From the NCBI RefSeq assembly GCF_000821305.1, contig NZ_CCXK01000013.1, forward strand, positions 310,001 to 374,000: a stretch of 64,000 nt of DNA, written 5' to 3'. The notes beneath the pieces were generated by a model. The model saw nothing but the letters and a program-made list of their open reading frames with translations, was not told the DNA's origin and searched no databases. Made by a program: the position numbers and the translations under genes. Below are positions 16,924 to 25,830 of the stretch, piece after piece. This DNA is from Clostridium culturomicium. GTDB taxonomy: Bacteria > Bacillota > Clostridia > Clostridiales > Clostridiaceae. Each line of letters opens with the position of its first letter. Positions within the stretch are counted from its first letter, which is position 1.

Positions 16924-17549
16924 TGAAACGTCCAGTTATAATTGGGATAACAGGGGGTACTGGTTCAGGAAAGAGTACCATTGCAAAGGAGATTTGTTCA
17001 AGTTTTGACAAAAATCGCATAACAATGATAGAGCAAGATGCTTATTATAAGGATCAAAGCCATTTATCTATGGAGGATAGAGTTAAAACTAATTATGATC
17101 ATCCTTATGCCTTTGACACTGAATTATTAGTTAAACACCTAAAGAGCTTAATTAATGGAGAGTCTGTTGAAAAGCCACAATATGATTTTGAAGTTCATAA
17201 TAGAAAAACAGAAACTATTAAGGTTGAGTCTAGAGAAATTATAATTGTAGAAGGAATTTTAGTTCTTGAAGATGAAGCTTTAAGAGAATTATTAGATATT
17301 AAAATATATGTTGATACAGATGCAGATGTAAGATTTATCAGAAGACTTGTTAGAGATATTAATGAAAGAGGCAGAACAATGGATTCTGTAATAAATCAAT
17401 ATCTTGGCGTTGTTAAGCAAATGCATGAGCAATTTACAGAGAATACTAAGAAGTATGCAGATATTATTATTCCAGAAGGCGGACATAATAGAGTTGCAAT
17501 AGATATAATAAAAGGAAATATATATCAAATTTTATCAACAGAAGAATAA
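16923..17549 (+). CDS. udk: Uridine kinase
   Basis: Uridine kinase (208 aa) phosphorylates uridine and cytidine in pyrimidine salvage. The P-loop GGTGSGKST lies near the N-terminus, followed by IEQDAYYKD and YDHPYAFD, which are typical of the nucleoside site, then RRLVRDINERGR. The ATG overlaps the trhP stop by one base (TAATG), so this is the last gene of the trmR-trhP-udk group. A strong hairpin follows at 17558. In B. subtilis greA comes next; here a PBP gene does. Confidence 0.96.
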   Translation: MKRPVIIGITGGTGSGKSTIAKEICSSFDKNRITMIEQDAYYKDQSHLSMEDRVKTNYDHPYAFDTELLVKHLKSLINGESVEKPQYDFEVHNRKTETIKVESREIIIVEGILVLEDEALRELLDIKIYVDTDADVRFIRRLVRDINERGRTMDSVINQYLGVVKQMHEQFTENTKKYADIIIPEGGHNRVAIDIIKGNIYQILSTEE

Positions 17550-17557
17550 ACTGTATG

Positions 17558-17602
17558 AAACACCTTTCTTTAGTCAAAGATTTACTAAAGGAGGTGTTTT
17601 TT
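17558..17602 (+). terminator. Terminator overlapping the SD of the next gene
   Basis: The arms 17558-17574 and 17584-17599 pair over about 16 bp with one bulge, and a T-run follows at 17597-17602. The 3' arm contains AAGGAGGTG, the SD site of the PBP gene whose TTG is at 17604. Folding would hide that SD. Confidence 0.8.
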
Positions 17603-17603
17603 A

Positions 17604-19280
17604 TTGAATTTAAATAATAAAAATGAATTTAAAAATAAAATTAAAAAAAGAAATTATACTGCATTTGGATGTGTAATAATAATATTTTCATTTTTAATAG
17701 TAAGATTAGCATATTTGCATTTAGCGGAAGGCCCGGATTTGGCAGTTTCAGCTAATAAACAATATTATTATGAAGAGTATACTAATAATTTAACTTTTAA
17801 CCTTTTAGATAATGAGGGTGAAAATTTATTTGATTATATTTCCAAGTATTATGTAGTTGTTGACCCTATAACTTTTTATACACTAAATGAAGAAAGTGCA
17901 TTTGTTGATATGAAGAAGGTTTTATATATTCTTAGAGATTATGATAAGAATTATGATATATCAAAGCTTATGGATGAAATGGACAAGGGCAGTAAAAAGT
18001 ATGAGGTGGATAAAGAAACTTATAGTAAAATCAAGGAGCTGAACAAGGTTAAGGGGATTTATGCATATGAATTTGATGAGTATGATAAAGAACAAAACTG
18101 GAATATCAAAAATGTTTTATCCACACCAGTTAAGTACTCTGATAATAAAGAAATGAAGGATGAAGGCACCTTAGAGATGGAAATTTATAATTATGTAAAG
18201 GGTAATTATAAAGATAAAATAAGGTTTGAAAAGGATGTTAGTGAAAATATAATTGAAGAAGAAGAAGTTATTGATCCAGCTAATAAAAATATTAAAACTA
18301 CATTAAATAAAAAGCTTCAGGAAAAAGTAGAAGAAGTTTTGAAGAGTGAGAAATATAAAGCTTATGACCAGATTGGAGCTGTACTTATGGAAAGCTCAAC
18401 AGGAAAAATTTTATCCATGGCACAAAAGAATGATTGGATGTCTAATCCTAATATAGCTGTAACAAATCCTAATGGATACTTAGTGGGATCTATTTTTAAG
18501 ACTATAGTATATGAAGCTGCACTTGAGAAAGAATTAGTTGATGAAAATGAAGTCTTTGATATTTCAGATGTTCAGTTTTTTTCAGAGAGTATAGAAAAGC
18601 AGAGTAAGTATACAATCGATGAGGCTTATATAGCTTCTTCTAATAAAGCTTTCAGCAAAATTGGGTTGAAAGTAGGGGTGGATAACATGTATAGGATGGC
18701 TAAGCTTCAAGGACTTTTTGATCCTGTGTTAGGATTGCAAAATGAAGCGATAGGTACAATGGAAGGGTATGGTGAAAAGAAAAATATAGAGATAGTTACA
18801 AATACGTCTATAGGTCAGACAACACGAACAACACCTTTAGGAGCGTTGGCTATAGCAAATACAGTTGTAAACAATGGGATCTATGTTAAACCTCAAATTA
18901 TTGACTCAGTTATACAAAATGATGGAACTATAGTGGAACAATTTACAACAGAAAATAATAGAGTAATTAGTGAGTATACTGCAAGTGTGTTGAAGGATGC
19001 AATGTTATCAGTTGTAAATACAGATTTAGGGACTGGTGGAAATGCAAAAGTTGAAAATGTTGAAGTTGGTGGCAAAACTGGAACCACTGAATATATAGAA
19101 GGTAAAAAGGCATTATCAGATGTTTGGTTTAATGGATTCTTCAATTACAATGGAAAGTATTATACTATGGTAGTATATATTCCACACAGTGATAAAGTAG
19201 AGAAAATGTATAGCACTGTAGCTTGTTCTGTATTTAAGGATATTGTAGAAGGTATAACACAAAATGAGTTTTTAAAGTAA
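17604..19280 (+). CDS. Divergent class B penicillin-binding protein
   Basis: This 558-aa protein has one N-terminal membrane helix (about residues 18-38), a dimerisation-like domain and a C-terminal transpeptidase domain. All three catalytic motifs are present: S296-IFK, S345-S-N and K491-TG. The usual RGxIxDRNG box near the N-terminus is replaced by a degenerate NLLDNEGENLFDY, so it is a distant member, perhaps a sporulation-linked PBP related to SpoVD, which is inference. The start is a TTG at 17604 with GGAGG 9 bases upstream. That SD lies within the udk terminator hairpin. Confidence 0.85.
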   Translation: MNLNNKNEFKNKIKKRNYTAFGCVIIIFSFLIVRLAYLHLAEGPDLAVSANKQYYYEEYTNNLTFNLLDNEGENLFDYISKYYVVVDPITFYTLNEESAFVDMKKVLYILRDYDKNYDISKLMDEMDKGSKKYEVDKETYSKIKELNKVKGIYAYEFDEYDKEQNWNIKNVLSTPVKYSDNKEMKDEGTLEMEIYNYVKGNYKDKIRFEKDVSENIIEEEEVIDPANKNIKTTLNKKLQEKVEEVLKSEKYKAYDQIGAVLMESSTGKILSMAQKNDWMSNPNIAVTNPNGYLVGSIFKTIVYEAALEKELVDENEVFDISDVQFFSESIEKQSKYTIDEAYIASSNKAFSKIGLKVGVDNMYRMAKLQGLFDPVLGLQNEAIGTMEGYGEKKNIEIVTNTSIGQTTRTTPLGALAIANTVVNNGIYVKPQIIDSVIQNDGTIVEQFTTENNRVISEYTASVLKDAMLSVVNTDLGTGGNAKVENVEVGGKTGTTEYIEGKKALSDVWFNGFFNYNGKYYTMVVYIPHSDKVEKMYSTVACSVFKDIVEGITQNEFLK

Positions 19281-19394
19281 AAAACTTAATATTCATGTGA
19301 ACATAAAATAAAATTATTAAAATTTAATGAGAAAAAGCACTTTTTTAACTTTTAAAACATATTATATTAGTAAGCATTATTAGGGGGAGCATAA

Positions 19395-20099
19395 ATGTTT
19401 TGCTTGAGTTGGCTTTTAAATATAATTAGCGAATATGCTTTACTAACAGGATATGTTTCAGGAAATAATTCATTTCCACAACCGCTGTCGGAGGAAGAGG
19501 AAAAAGAGTGTTTACAAAGGCTGAAGGAAGGTGACCCTGAGGCTAAGGGGATATTAGTTGAGAGAAATTTAAGATTGGTAGCACATATAGTTAAAAAATA
19601 CACCTTTCCAGGAAAAGAAGTAGATGATTTGATATCTATAGGTACAGTTGGATTAATTAAAGCAATTGATTCATATGATATGGATAAGGGAACAAGGTTA
19701 GCAACATATGCTGCGAGATGCATTGAAAATGAGATTCTCATGCTTATAAGGAATAATAAGAAGACCAAAGGAGAAGTGTATCTTCATGACCCTATTGGGC
19801 TTGATAAAGAGGGAAATGAAATATCATTAATGGATATACTAAGCAGCGAAAAAGATTCGATTTTAGATGCAGTTGAAAATAAAATACAAGTGAAAAAGCT
19901 CTATAATGTCTTGGAAACAGCGTTACAAGAAAGAGAGAGAAAAATTATAAAGATGAGATATGGTTTAGTTGATGGTAAACCTAAAACTCAGCGCGAAATT
20001 GCTGAAATATTAGGTATTTCTAGATCTTATGTTTCAAGAATAGAAAAAAGGGCTTTGAAAAAACTATTAAAAGAGTTTAATTCAGGTGAGACTCCTTAA
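19395..20099 (+). CDS. sigK: Sporulation sigma factor SigK (pro-form, uninterrupted)
   Basis: This 234-aa sigma-70 family factor matches late mother-cell sigma-K. A hydrophobic pro-sequence of about 20 residues comes before NNSFPQPLSEEEE. Region 2 is seen as NLRLVAHIVKKY, DDLISIGTVGLIKAID and RLATYAARCIENEIL, and region 4 as KTQREIAEILGISRSYVSRIEKRA. The reading frame is whole, with no skin element inserted as in B. subtilis. In clostridia sigma-K can also act early; regulation here cannot be read. The ATG has AGGGGGAG upstream. Confidence 0.95.
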   Translation: MFCLSWLLNIISEYALLTGYVSGNNSFPQPLSEEEEKECLQRLKEGDPEAKGILVERNLRLVAHIVKKYTFPGKEVDDLISIGTVGLIKAIDSYDMDKGTRLATYAARCIENEILMLIRNNKKTKGEVYLHDPIGLDKEGNEISLMDILSSEKDSILDAVENKIQVKKLYNVLETALQERERKIIKMRYGLVDGKPKTQREIAEILGISRSYVSRIEKRALKKLLKEFNSGETP

Positions 20100-20143
20100 A
20101 GTAGTTATAAAATAAAGCAAGATTGATAAAACATATTCATTTG

Positions 20144-20180
20144 AAGTGATGAAAAATTTATTTTTCATCACTTTATTTTG
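20144..20180 (+). terminator. Intrinsic terminator after sigK
   Basis: A 13-bp stem (20144-20156 with 20161-20173) with a 4-nt loop is followed by TATTTTG. Confidence 0.8.
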
Positions 20181-20270
20181 TTGAAGCATAAATATTCGTG
20201 AAAATGTTGGAAAAAGTTTGAATTTATAGTAAACTGAAAAAGGGCTAATTAAAAATGAGGAGTTTTAGTT

Positions 20271-21263
20271 ATGAGATTGTCAGAACTTTTAAGATATGTT
20301 GTTAATGAAGGTGGGTCTGATTTACATTTATCAGTGGGGGTTCCACCGATTCAAAGAAAAAACGGTGAATTAATTAAGATTACGGATATTAATTTAACTA
20401 AAGAAGATATGGTTGAATACAGTAAAGAGATTTTAGGAAATAACTATGAAGATTATATGAAGGTAGGGGAATGGGATATACTATATAGTCTTGAAGATGT
20501 AGGAAGGTATAGGATTAATGTGTATAGGGAAAGAAATTATGATACTATCGCAGTAAGGGTTATTCCATATATTATACCTTCACTGGATGATTTAAATCAT
20601 CCTGAAATAATAAGAGAGCTAACAAATTATAAAGATGGATTAATATTAATAACTGGTCCTACAGGTAGTGGTAAAAGTACAACAATGGCGGCGATGATCA
20701 ATGAGATTAATATGAATAAGAAAACTCATATAGTAACGTTAGAGGATCCTATAGAGTATCTACACTCACATAAGAAGTCGATTATAAATCAAAGAGAAAT
20801 TGGACGCGACACAAAAAGTTTTGATAATGGATTAAGGGCGGTACTTAGAGAAGATCCAGATGTAATATTGGTAGGAGAAATTAGAGATTTAGAAACTATG
20901 TCAGCTTGTCTTTTGGCGGCAGAAACAGGACATCTAGTAATTTCAACATTACATACAATAAATACATATAAAACCATAGATAGAATTATCAATTATTTTC
21001 CAGCAGAGCAGCAGCTGAGAGTAAGAAATCAACTATCAACTGTATTGAGGGGAGTAGTCAGTCAAAGGCTCTATAAGAGAAAAGATAATAGTGGAAGAAT
21101 GGCAGCTCTAGAGATAATGGTTAGTACTCCTGCAATTCAAAACTTAATAAGAGAGGGGAAAATTCATCAAATTCCTTCGATGATGGAAACTTCTTCTAAG
21201 TTAGGGATGCAGACTATGGAGATGGCAATAAATAAAATTAATCATTTTATAATAAATGATTAG
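20271..21263 (+). CDS. pilT: Type IV pilus retraction ATPase PilT
   Basis: PilT-like hexameric ATPase (330 aa) of the secretion ATPase superfamily. It begins with the usual LLRYVVNEGGSDLHLSVG, has Walker A GPTGSGKST at residues 129-137, the Asp box LEDPIEYLH, Walker B region EDPDVILVGEIRD, the His box STLHT, and the C-terminal NLIREGKIHQI that separates PilT from PilB. No pilin or other pilus gene is nearby, so it stands alone. Length is slightly shorter than many PilT proteins at the C-terminus. Confidence 0.94.
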   Translation: MRLSELLRYVVNEGGSDLHLSVGVPPIQRKNGELIKITDINLTKEDMVEYSKEILGNNYEDYMKVGEWDILYSLEDVGRYRINVYRERNYDTIAVRVIPYIIPSLDDLNHPEIIRELTNYKDGLILITGPTGSGKSTTMAAMINEINMNKKTHIVTLEDPIEYLHSHKKSIINQREIGRDTKSFDNGLRAVLREDPDVILVGEIRDLETMSACLLAAETGHLVISTLHTINTYKTIDRIINYFPAEQQLRVRNQLSTVLRGVVSQRLYKRKDNSGRMAALEIMVSTPAIQNLIREGKIHQIPSMMETSSKLGMQTMEMAINKINHFIIND

Positions 21264-21558
21264 TAAGTTTACTTATAATAAAATTTAAATATAATAGAAA
21301 AAGTATAAAAGTATAGCAGATATAAGCAAATAGAAGGATTTTACTATTGTATTTTTATTGAAGAGGTTTTATACTATAATTATAAAATTAATGATTTAAT
21401 GGCATATTTATAATCTTCAAAGAATTTATAGACATGTTTCACCAAAGTTATTTATGAATTATTCCACAAATTTGAAGGAATTTGAGCTTTTATGTTGAAT
21501 ATAGCTTTGTAACACGATAAACTTCTTTTGAAGTTAGAAATGTTGGGGGAATAGTAAG

Positions 21559-22806
21559 ATGAATGAGTACATTGTTGGGCTAGATATAAGTTCTTCAAAG
21601 ATATGTGGAGCAGTTGGCAGTCTTGCCAGTGATAATAGTATACAGTTACTTGGAATTACTACATCAGATTACAGTGAAGTAAAGACCGAAGTAGAAGAAG
21701 CTGATGTTTCTGCTACAGTAAATAGTGTGATAAGCCGATTAAGGGACATTATTGGTGAACCTTTAAGTGAAGCTTATGTATCTATACCTATTTCAATGTG
21801 TGAAGTTGTAAATACTAAGGGAGTTGTGTCGTTTCCTGTTTCAAAAGAGATTATTTTAGAAGATGTGATAAATGTAGGTGAGGTTGCAAAGTTTTGTGTT
21901 AACAAAAATCAAGAAATTGTACAAGTTGATATAGAAGAATACATAGTCGACAGGATGAGAAATATAAGGAATCCTATTGCTATGAAGGCCACACTCCTTG
22001 AATCAGAGGGGAATGCATTTATAGTTAATAATAAATATGTTAATGAATATAAAAAAATATTAAATGAAGCTGGAATTAAGGTTAAAGGTTTTATAGTAAA
22101 CTCTATAGGCATGTCTAAAGATATTTTAAATGAAGATGAACTTCATAAAGGAGTTGCTTTGATAGATATTGGAAGTACTAATTCAGAGATTTCAGTGTTC
22201 AAAGGTGGCAAGTTTCTTGACTTCTTTTCAATACCTTTAGGAGGGGATACAATAACAAATGATATATCCATTTGTTTGAAATTGTCACGAGAAGAAAGTG
22301 AAAAATTAAAGTTTAAATGTAACACCTTGTTAAAGGGGAATTCTAATAATAAACATACCATTAGAGTTACTACATTGAATGATGAGAAAAAAGAAATTGA
22401 CTATTTAATGCTCGAAGAAATAATTTGCGAAAGAGTTAAAGAAGTTCTAGAGCTGATTTCAAAGCAATTAGAAGCTGAAGAGTTAAGTAATCAAGTTGAA
22501 AGTTATGTATTAGTTGGAGGGGGGATATCTCAATATAGAGATATATTAAATGTTGCAGAAGATATATTAGGAAAACCAATAAGAATTGGTGTACCTGAAT
22601 ATGTAGGTGCAGCAAATCCGATTTATTCAACTGCCACAGGCATAATTGGTTATGTTTTAAGTAAAAAGCTAGATTTACTAATTGAAAATGAAAATTCACA
22701 AGGTGATATTTTAGAAGAGAAGAGCATAGGTAAAGGCGAAAACAAGTTTATAGTAAAGCTAAAAGGACTATTAAAAGGTTTTTCTAATGAGGAGGTAAAA
22801 AAGTGA
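21559..22806 (+). CDS. ftsA: Cell division protein FtsA
   Basis: FtsA (415 aa) is an actin-like ATPase that tethers FtsZ to the membrane. The actin-fold phosphate motifs show as VGLDISSSKICG near the start and ALIDIGSTNSEISVF in the middle, with the adenosine motif YVLVGGGISQ later. The C-terminus has an amphipathic membrane-binding helix (KFIVKLKGLLKGF). It is somewhat divergent from Bacillus FtsA but its stop overlaps the ftsZ start by 4 bases. The 295-base gap upstream shows no clear site beyond AT-rich sequence. Confidence 0.92.
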   Translation: MNEYIVGLDISSSKICGAVGSLASDNSIQLLGITTSDYSEVKTEVEEADVSATVNSVISRLRDIIGEPLSEAYVSIPISMCEVVNTKGVVSFPVSKEIILEDVINVGEVAKFCVNKNQEIVQVDIEEYIVDRMRNIRNPIAMKATLLESEGNAFIVNNKYVNEYKKILNEAGIKVKGFIVNSIGMSKDILNEDELHKGVALIDIGSTNSEISVFKGGKFLDFFSIPLGGDTITNDISICLKLSREESEKLKFKCNTLLKGNSNNKHTIRVTTLNDEKKEIDYLMLEEIICERVKEVLELISKQLEAEELSNQVESYVLVGGGISQYRDILNVAEDILGKPIRIGVPEYVGAANPIYSTATGIIGYVLSKKLDLLIENENSQGDILEEKSIGKGENKFIVKLKGLLKGFSNEEVKK

Positions 22807-23906
22807 TAGATTTCGATGTTCAAAACGAAGAGTTATGCAAAATTAAAGTAATAGGCTGCGGTGGCGGTGGAAATAATGCTGTAAATAGAATGATAGAAGC
22901 AGGATTAAAGAATGTAGAGTTTATTGGGATCAATACTGATAAGCAAGCTCTATTTCTTTCAAAAGCAGATACAAAAATACAATTAGGGGACAAGCTTACA
23001 AGAGGTCTTGGAGCTGGTGCAAATCCTGAGATTGGAAGAAAAGCTGCAGAAGAAAGCAAAGATGAAATTACTGAAGCTTTAAAGGGTTCAGATATGGTAT
23101 TTATCACTTGTGGAATGGGTGGTGGAACTGGAACAGGTGCTGCTCCAGTAGTAGCTGAAATAGCAAAATCTATGGGGATTTTAACCGTAGGTGTTGTTAC
23201 AAAGCCATTCCCATTTGAAGGAAGAAAAAGAATGATCCATGCAGAAGGCGGAATCAATTCATTAAAGCAATCAGTAGATACTTTAGTAACAATTCCAAAT
23301 GAGAGATTATTAGCTTTAGTTGATAAGAAAACAACTTTAGTAGAATCATTTAAAAAGGCTGATGATGTGTTAAGACAAGGTGTTCAAGGTATATCAGACC
23401 TTATTACTATCCCTGGTCTTATAAACTTAGACTTTGCAGATATCAGTACAATAATGGTAAATAAAGGTCTTGCACACATGGGTGTTGGAGTTGGAAAAGG
23501 TGATAATAGAGCACAAGATGCTGCTAGAGAAGCTATTTCAAGCCCTCTATTAGAAACATCTATTATAGGAGCAACTGGAGTTCTTTTAAATGTAACTGGT
23601 GGTTCTGATTTATCTCTTTTAGAGATTAATGAAGCAGCACAAATAGTACAAGAAGAAGCTGATCCAGATGCAAATATTATATTTGGTGCAGTTATAGATG
23701 AAAGTTTAAATGATGAAATAAGAATAACTGTAATAGCAACAGGTTTTGATAGTGAAGTTGGTAAGGTTGCAAATAGCGCTGCTGAAACAGTAACTAAAGC
23801 TACTGCTAAAGATGAGGCTGCTACAACTAGGAATGAAGTTCAACCAGCTAAGTCTAATAGTGATGATTATACAGTACCGACATGGTTAAGAAAAAACATG
23901 AGATAA
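22803..23906 (+). CDS. ftsZ: Cell division protein FtsZ
   Basis: FtsZ (367 aa) is the tubulin-like GTPase that forms the division ring. The tubulin signature GGGTGTG is at residues 106-112; the T3 and T7 loop regions (GVVTKPFPFEGRKR and NLDFADI) are intact. A variable linker of about 45 residues leads to the conserved C-terminal peptide DDYTVPTWLRKNMR, which binds FtsA and others. The start is a GTG at 22803 with AGGAGG upstream, overlapping ftsA. A strong terminator follows. Confidence 0.98.
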   Translation: MIDFDVQNEELCKIKVIGCGGGGNNAVNRMIEAGLKNVEFIGINTDKQALFLSKADTKIQLGDKLTRGLGAGANPEIGRKAAEESKDEITEALKGSDMVFITCGMGGGTGTGAAPVVAEIAKSMGILTVGVVTKPFPFEGRKRMIHAEGGINSLKQSVDTLVTIPNERLLALVDKKTTLVESFKKADDVLRQGVQGISDLITIPGLINLDFADISTIMVNKGLAHMGVGVGKGDNRAQDAAREAISSPLLETSIIGATGVLLNVTGGSDLSLLEINEAAQIVQEEADPDANIIFGAVIDESLNDEIRITVIATGFDSEVGKVANSAAETVTKATAKDEAATTRNEVQPAKSNSDDYTVPTWLRKNMR

Positions 23907-23922
23907 TATGATTGAAGTTTTG

Positions 23923-23956
23923 AAGGCAATAGAAAGGAATTTCTATTGCCTTTTTT
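23923..23956 (+). terminator. Intrinsic terminator after ftsZ
   Basis: A 13-bp stem (23923-23935 with 23940-23952) runs into six Ts. Confidence 0.9.
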
Positions 23957-24089
23957 ATTATATTAACTTACTAAAAAAAATAGATTGAATATTCTGTAAT
24001 TTAATTATATTTATAGGTAAAATTAAAAAAATATATGTAAATAAAATGGTATTTGTAATATCCATTACCTAAAAGGAAAACTTAGGAAG

Positions 24090-24109
24090 ATTCCATCGCA
24101 AAATGGAAT
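24090..24109. other. Inverted repeat upstream of spoIIGA
   Basis: ATTCCAT (24090-24096) and ATGGAAT (24103-24109) are perfect inverted arms around a 6-base centre, about 90 bases before the spoIIGA start. It may be an operator; no T-run follows. Confidence 0.3.
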
Positions 24110-24200
24110 AAAATTAAGGGAATAATATTTGAATTGATAGTATAATTTTACAAATTTTACTTGAAGAAGTATATATAATATCTTGTAGGGAGGTTAGGTC

Positions 24201-25004
24201 ATGGTAGTTTACTTGGATATACTTTTGTTAGAAAATTTTCTGATAAATTTATTTTTGCTAAGGACCACAGTTCAAACTATTAAGAAGAAAACTTCAACTA
24301 TAAGGCTTATAGTATCATCGGTTGTTGGAAGTCTATATGTTATAACTGCTGTGATGCCGTGGCTTAAATTTTTAACTATTGTTCCTTTTAAAATATCTAT
24401 AGCATTTATTATGATTTTAATTGCATTAGGAACTAAGGATTTTATAGCTGCAATAAAGGGAAGCTGCATATTTATTTTGTATTCAATGCTATTAGCTGGT
24501 GTAGCATTTTACATGGCAATACAGGATAATCCAGCTTTAAGTCAAGATGCTGTAATTTATAGTTTTTCATATAAAAATCTTATTTTGGCTTTAATGGCTT
24601 TATATTTGGTGGTAAATAGAATTGTAATTTACGTTAGGGAAAGAAAGCAGTTAACTAGCTATATTTATAATATAGAGATATGTATTAATGGAGTGAAAAC
24701 AAAAGTTAAAACTTTTTTAGATACAGGCAATGAACTCAGAGAACCAGCAACTAACCTGCCAGTTATAATAGTTGAAAGACAATTATTTCAGGATATGAAC
24801 CTTGATAGTTATAATGTTTACAGTATTCCATATTCTGTGGTTAGTGGTTATGGTGGAAATTTAATGGGTATAAAGCCAGATAGCATTAAGATTGACGTAG
24901 ATGGAAACTTGAAGGATGAAAAAGCAATATTGGCATTTAGTGATAAAAAGCTAAGTAAACATAATGATTATAACGGACTTTTACCAAGGGGGATTATAGA
25001 ATAG
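24201..25004 (+). CDS. spoIIGA: Sigma-E processing peptidase SpoIIGA
   Basis: SpoIIGA (267 aa) is a membrane aspartic protease that removes the pro-sequence of sigma-E in the mother cell when signalled by forespore SpoIIR. Five hydrophobic helices fill about residues 1-150, and the cytoplasmic domain carries the catalytic aspartate D174 in FLDTGNELREP. The ATG has GGGAGGTTAGG upstream, and sigE starts 12 bases after the stop. A TTTACA at 24147 and TATAAT at 24174 are 21 bases apart, like the long-spacer spoIIG promoter of B. subtilis, but no clear 0A box was seen, so that promoter is only a suggestion. Confidence 0.93.
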   Translation: MVVYLDILLLENFLINLFLLRTTVQTIKKKTSTIRLIVSSVVGSLYVITAVMPWLKFLTIVPFKISIAFIMILIALGTKDFIAAIKGSCIFILYSMLLAGVAFYMAIQDNPALSQDAVIYSFSYKNLILALMALYLVVNRIVIYVRERKQLTSYIYNIEICINGVKTKVKTFLDTGNELREPATNLPVIIVERQLFQDMNLDSYNVYSIPYSVVSGYGGNLMGIKPDSIKIDVDGNLKDEKAILAFSDKKLSKHNDYNGLLPRGIIE

Positions 25005-25016
25005 GAGGGTATTATA

Positions 25017-25757
25017 ATGAATAAGATATCTAATATATTAAATAATGTTATGGATAGGCTACAAAGTTTATTAAGTAGATTTTTAGGTAGATTTAGAATC
25101 TTTGCGAAAAGAATAGACTATATCGGAGGCAATGACGCCCTACCACCACCCCTTACCAAGGAAGAGGAAGAAGCTCTTGTTGAGAATTTGGAAATGGGAG
25201 ATGAGAGTATTCGCTCTATACTTATTCAAAGAAACTTAAGGTTAGTAGTTTATATTGCAAGAAAGTTTGAAAATACTGGAGTAAATGTAGAAGATTTAAT
25301 TTCAGTAGGAACTATTGGCTTAATAAAGGCTGTAAATACTTTTGCACCAGAGAAAAAAATAAAGTTAGCTACTTATTCATCAAGGTGTATAGAAAACGAA
25401 ATTCTTATGTACCTTAGAAGAAATAATAAAATAAAGACGGAGATTTCATTTTATGAACCATTAAACATAGACTGGGATGGCAATGAATTACTTCTTTCAG
25501 ATATTTTAGGGACTGATAGTAATGTTGTATATAATTATATTGAAGAAGAAGTTGACAAGCAGCTTTTAGGGATAGCTATGGGAAAATTGAGTAATCGAGA
25601 AAGAGAAATTATTGAGCTTAGATTTGGAATAAATGGAGTAGACGAAAAGACTCAGAAAGAAGTCGCTGACATGCTTGGGATATCTCAATCTTATATCTCA
25701 AGACTGGAAAAAAGAATAATAAAAAGATTAAAAAAAGAAATAAATAAAATGTTGTAA
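25017..25757 (+). CDS. sigE: Sporulation sigma factor SigE (pro-form)
   Basis: Pro-sigma-E (246 aa) drives early mother-cell transcription. An amphipathic pro-sequence of roughly 30 residues comes before the typical DYIGGNDALPPPLTKEEE. Region 2 (NLRLVVYIARKF, DLISVGTIGLIKAV, KLATYSSRCIENEIL) and region 4 (TQKEVADMLGISQSYISRLEKR) are complete. It follows its protease gene spoIIGA as in B. subtilis, with AGGAGGG before the ATG. The pro-sequence length is judged by alignment from memory. Confidence 0.96.
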   Translation: MNKISNILNNVMDRLQSLLSRFLGRFRIFAKRIDYIGGNDALPPPLTKEEEEALVENLEMGDESIRSILIQRNLRLVVYIARKFENTGVNVEDLISVGTIGLIKAVNTFAPEKKIKLATYSSRCIENEILMYLRRNNKIKTEISFYEPLNIDWDGNELLLSDILGTDSNVVYNYIEEEVDKQLLGIAMGKLSNREREIIELRFGINGVDEKTQKEVADMLGISQSYISRLEKRIIKRLKKEINKML

Positions 25758-25768
25758 GGTTGTCTTTA

Positions 25769-25797
25769 GTATAAAAAATACCCTTGGGGAGATAATT
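25769..25797 (+). promoter_or_regulatory. Possible forespore (sigma-F/sigma-G) promoter of sigG
   Basis: GTATA (25769-25773) and GATAATT (25791-25797), with GGGG just before the latter, are about 17 bases apart. This resembles sigma-F and sigma-G promoters (GNATA -35, GG-rich -10). It is 34 bases upstream of the sigG ATG. Confidence 0.4.
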
Positions 25798-25830
25798 CTA
25801 ATGTAATTATTCTGAAGGGAATGAGACCTT

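Noticed and set aside
22820..23257. Minus-strand open frame opposite ftsZ.
   Set aside because: Pro/Ile/Ser-rich antisense shadow of the conserved FtsZ GTPase domain.
24060..24200. Search for Spo0A boxes upstream of spoIIGA.
   Set aside because: No TGTCGAA or close variant was seen; only a possible long-spacer promoter, noted in the spoIIGA entry.
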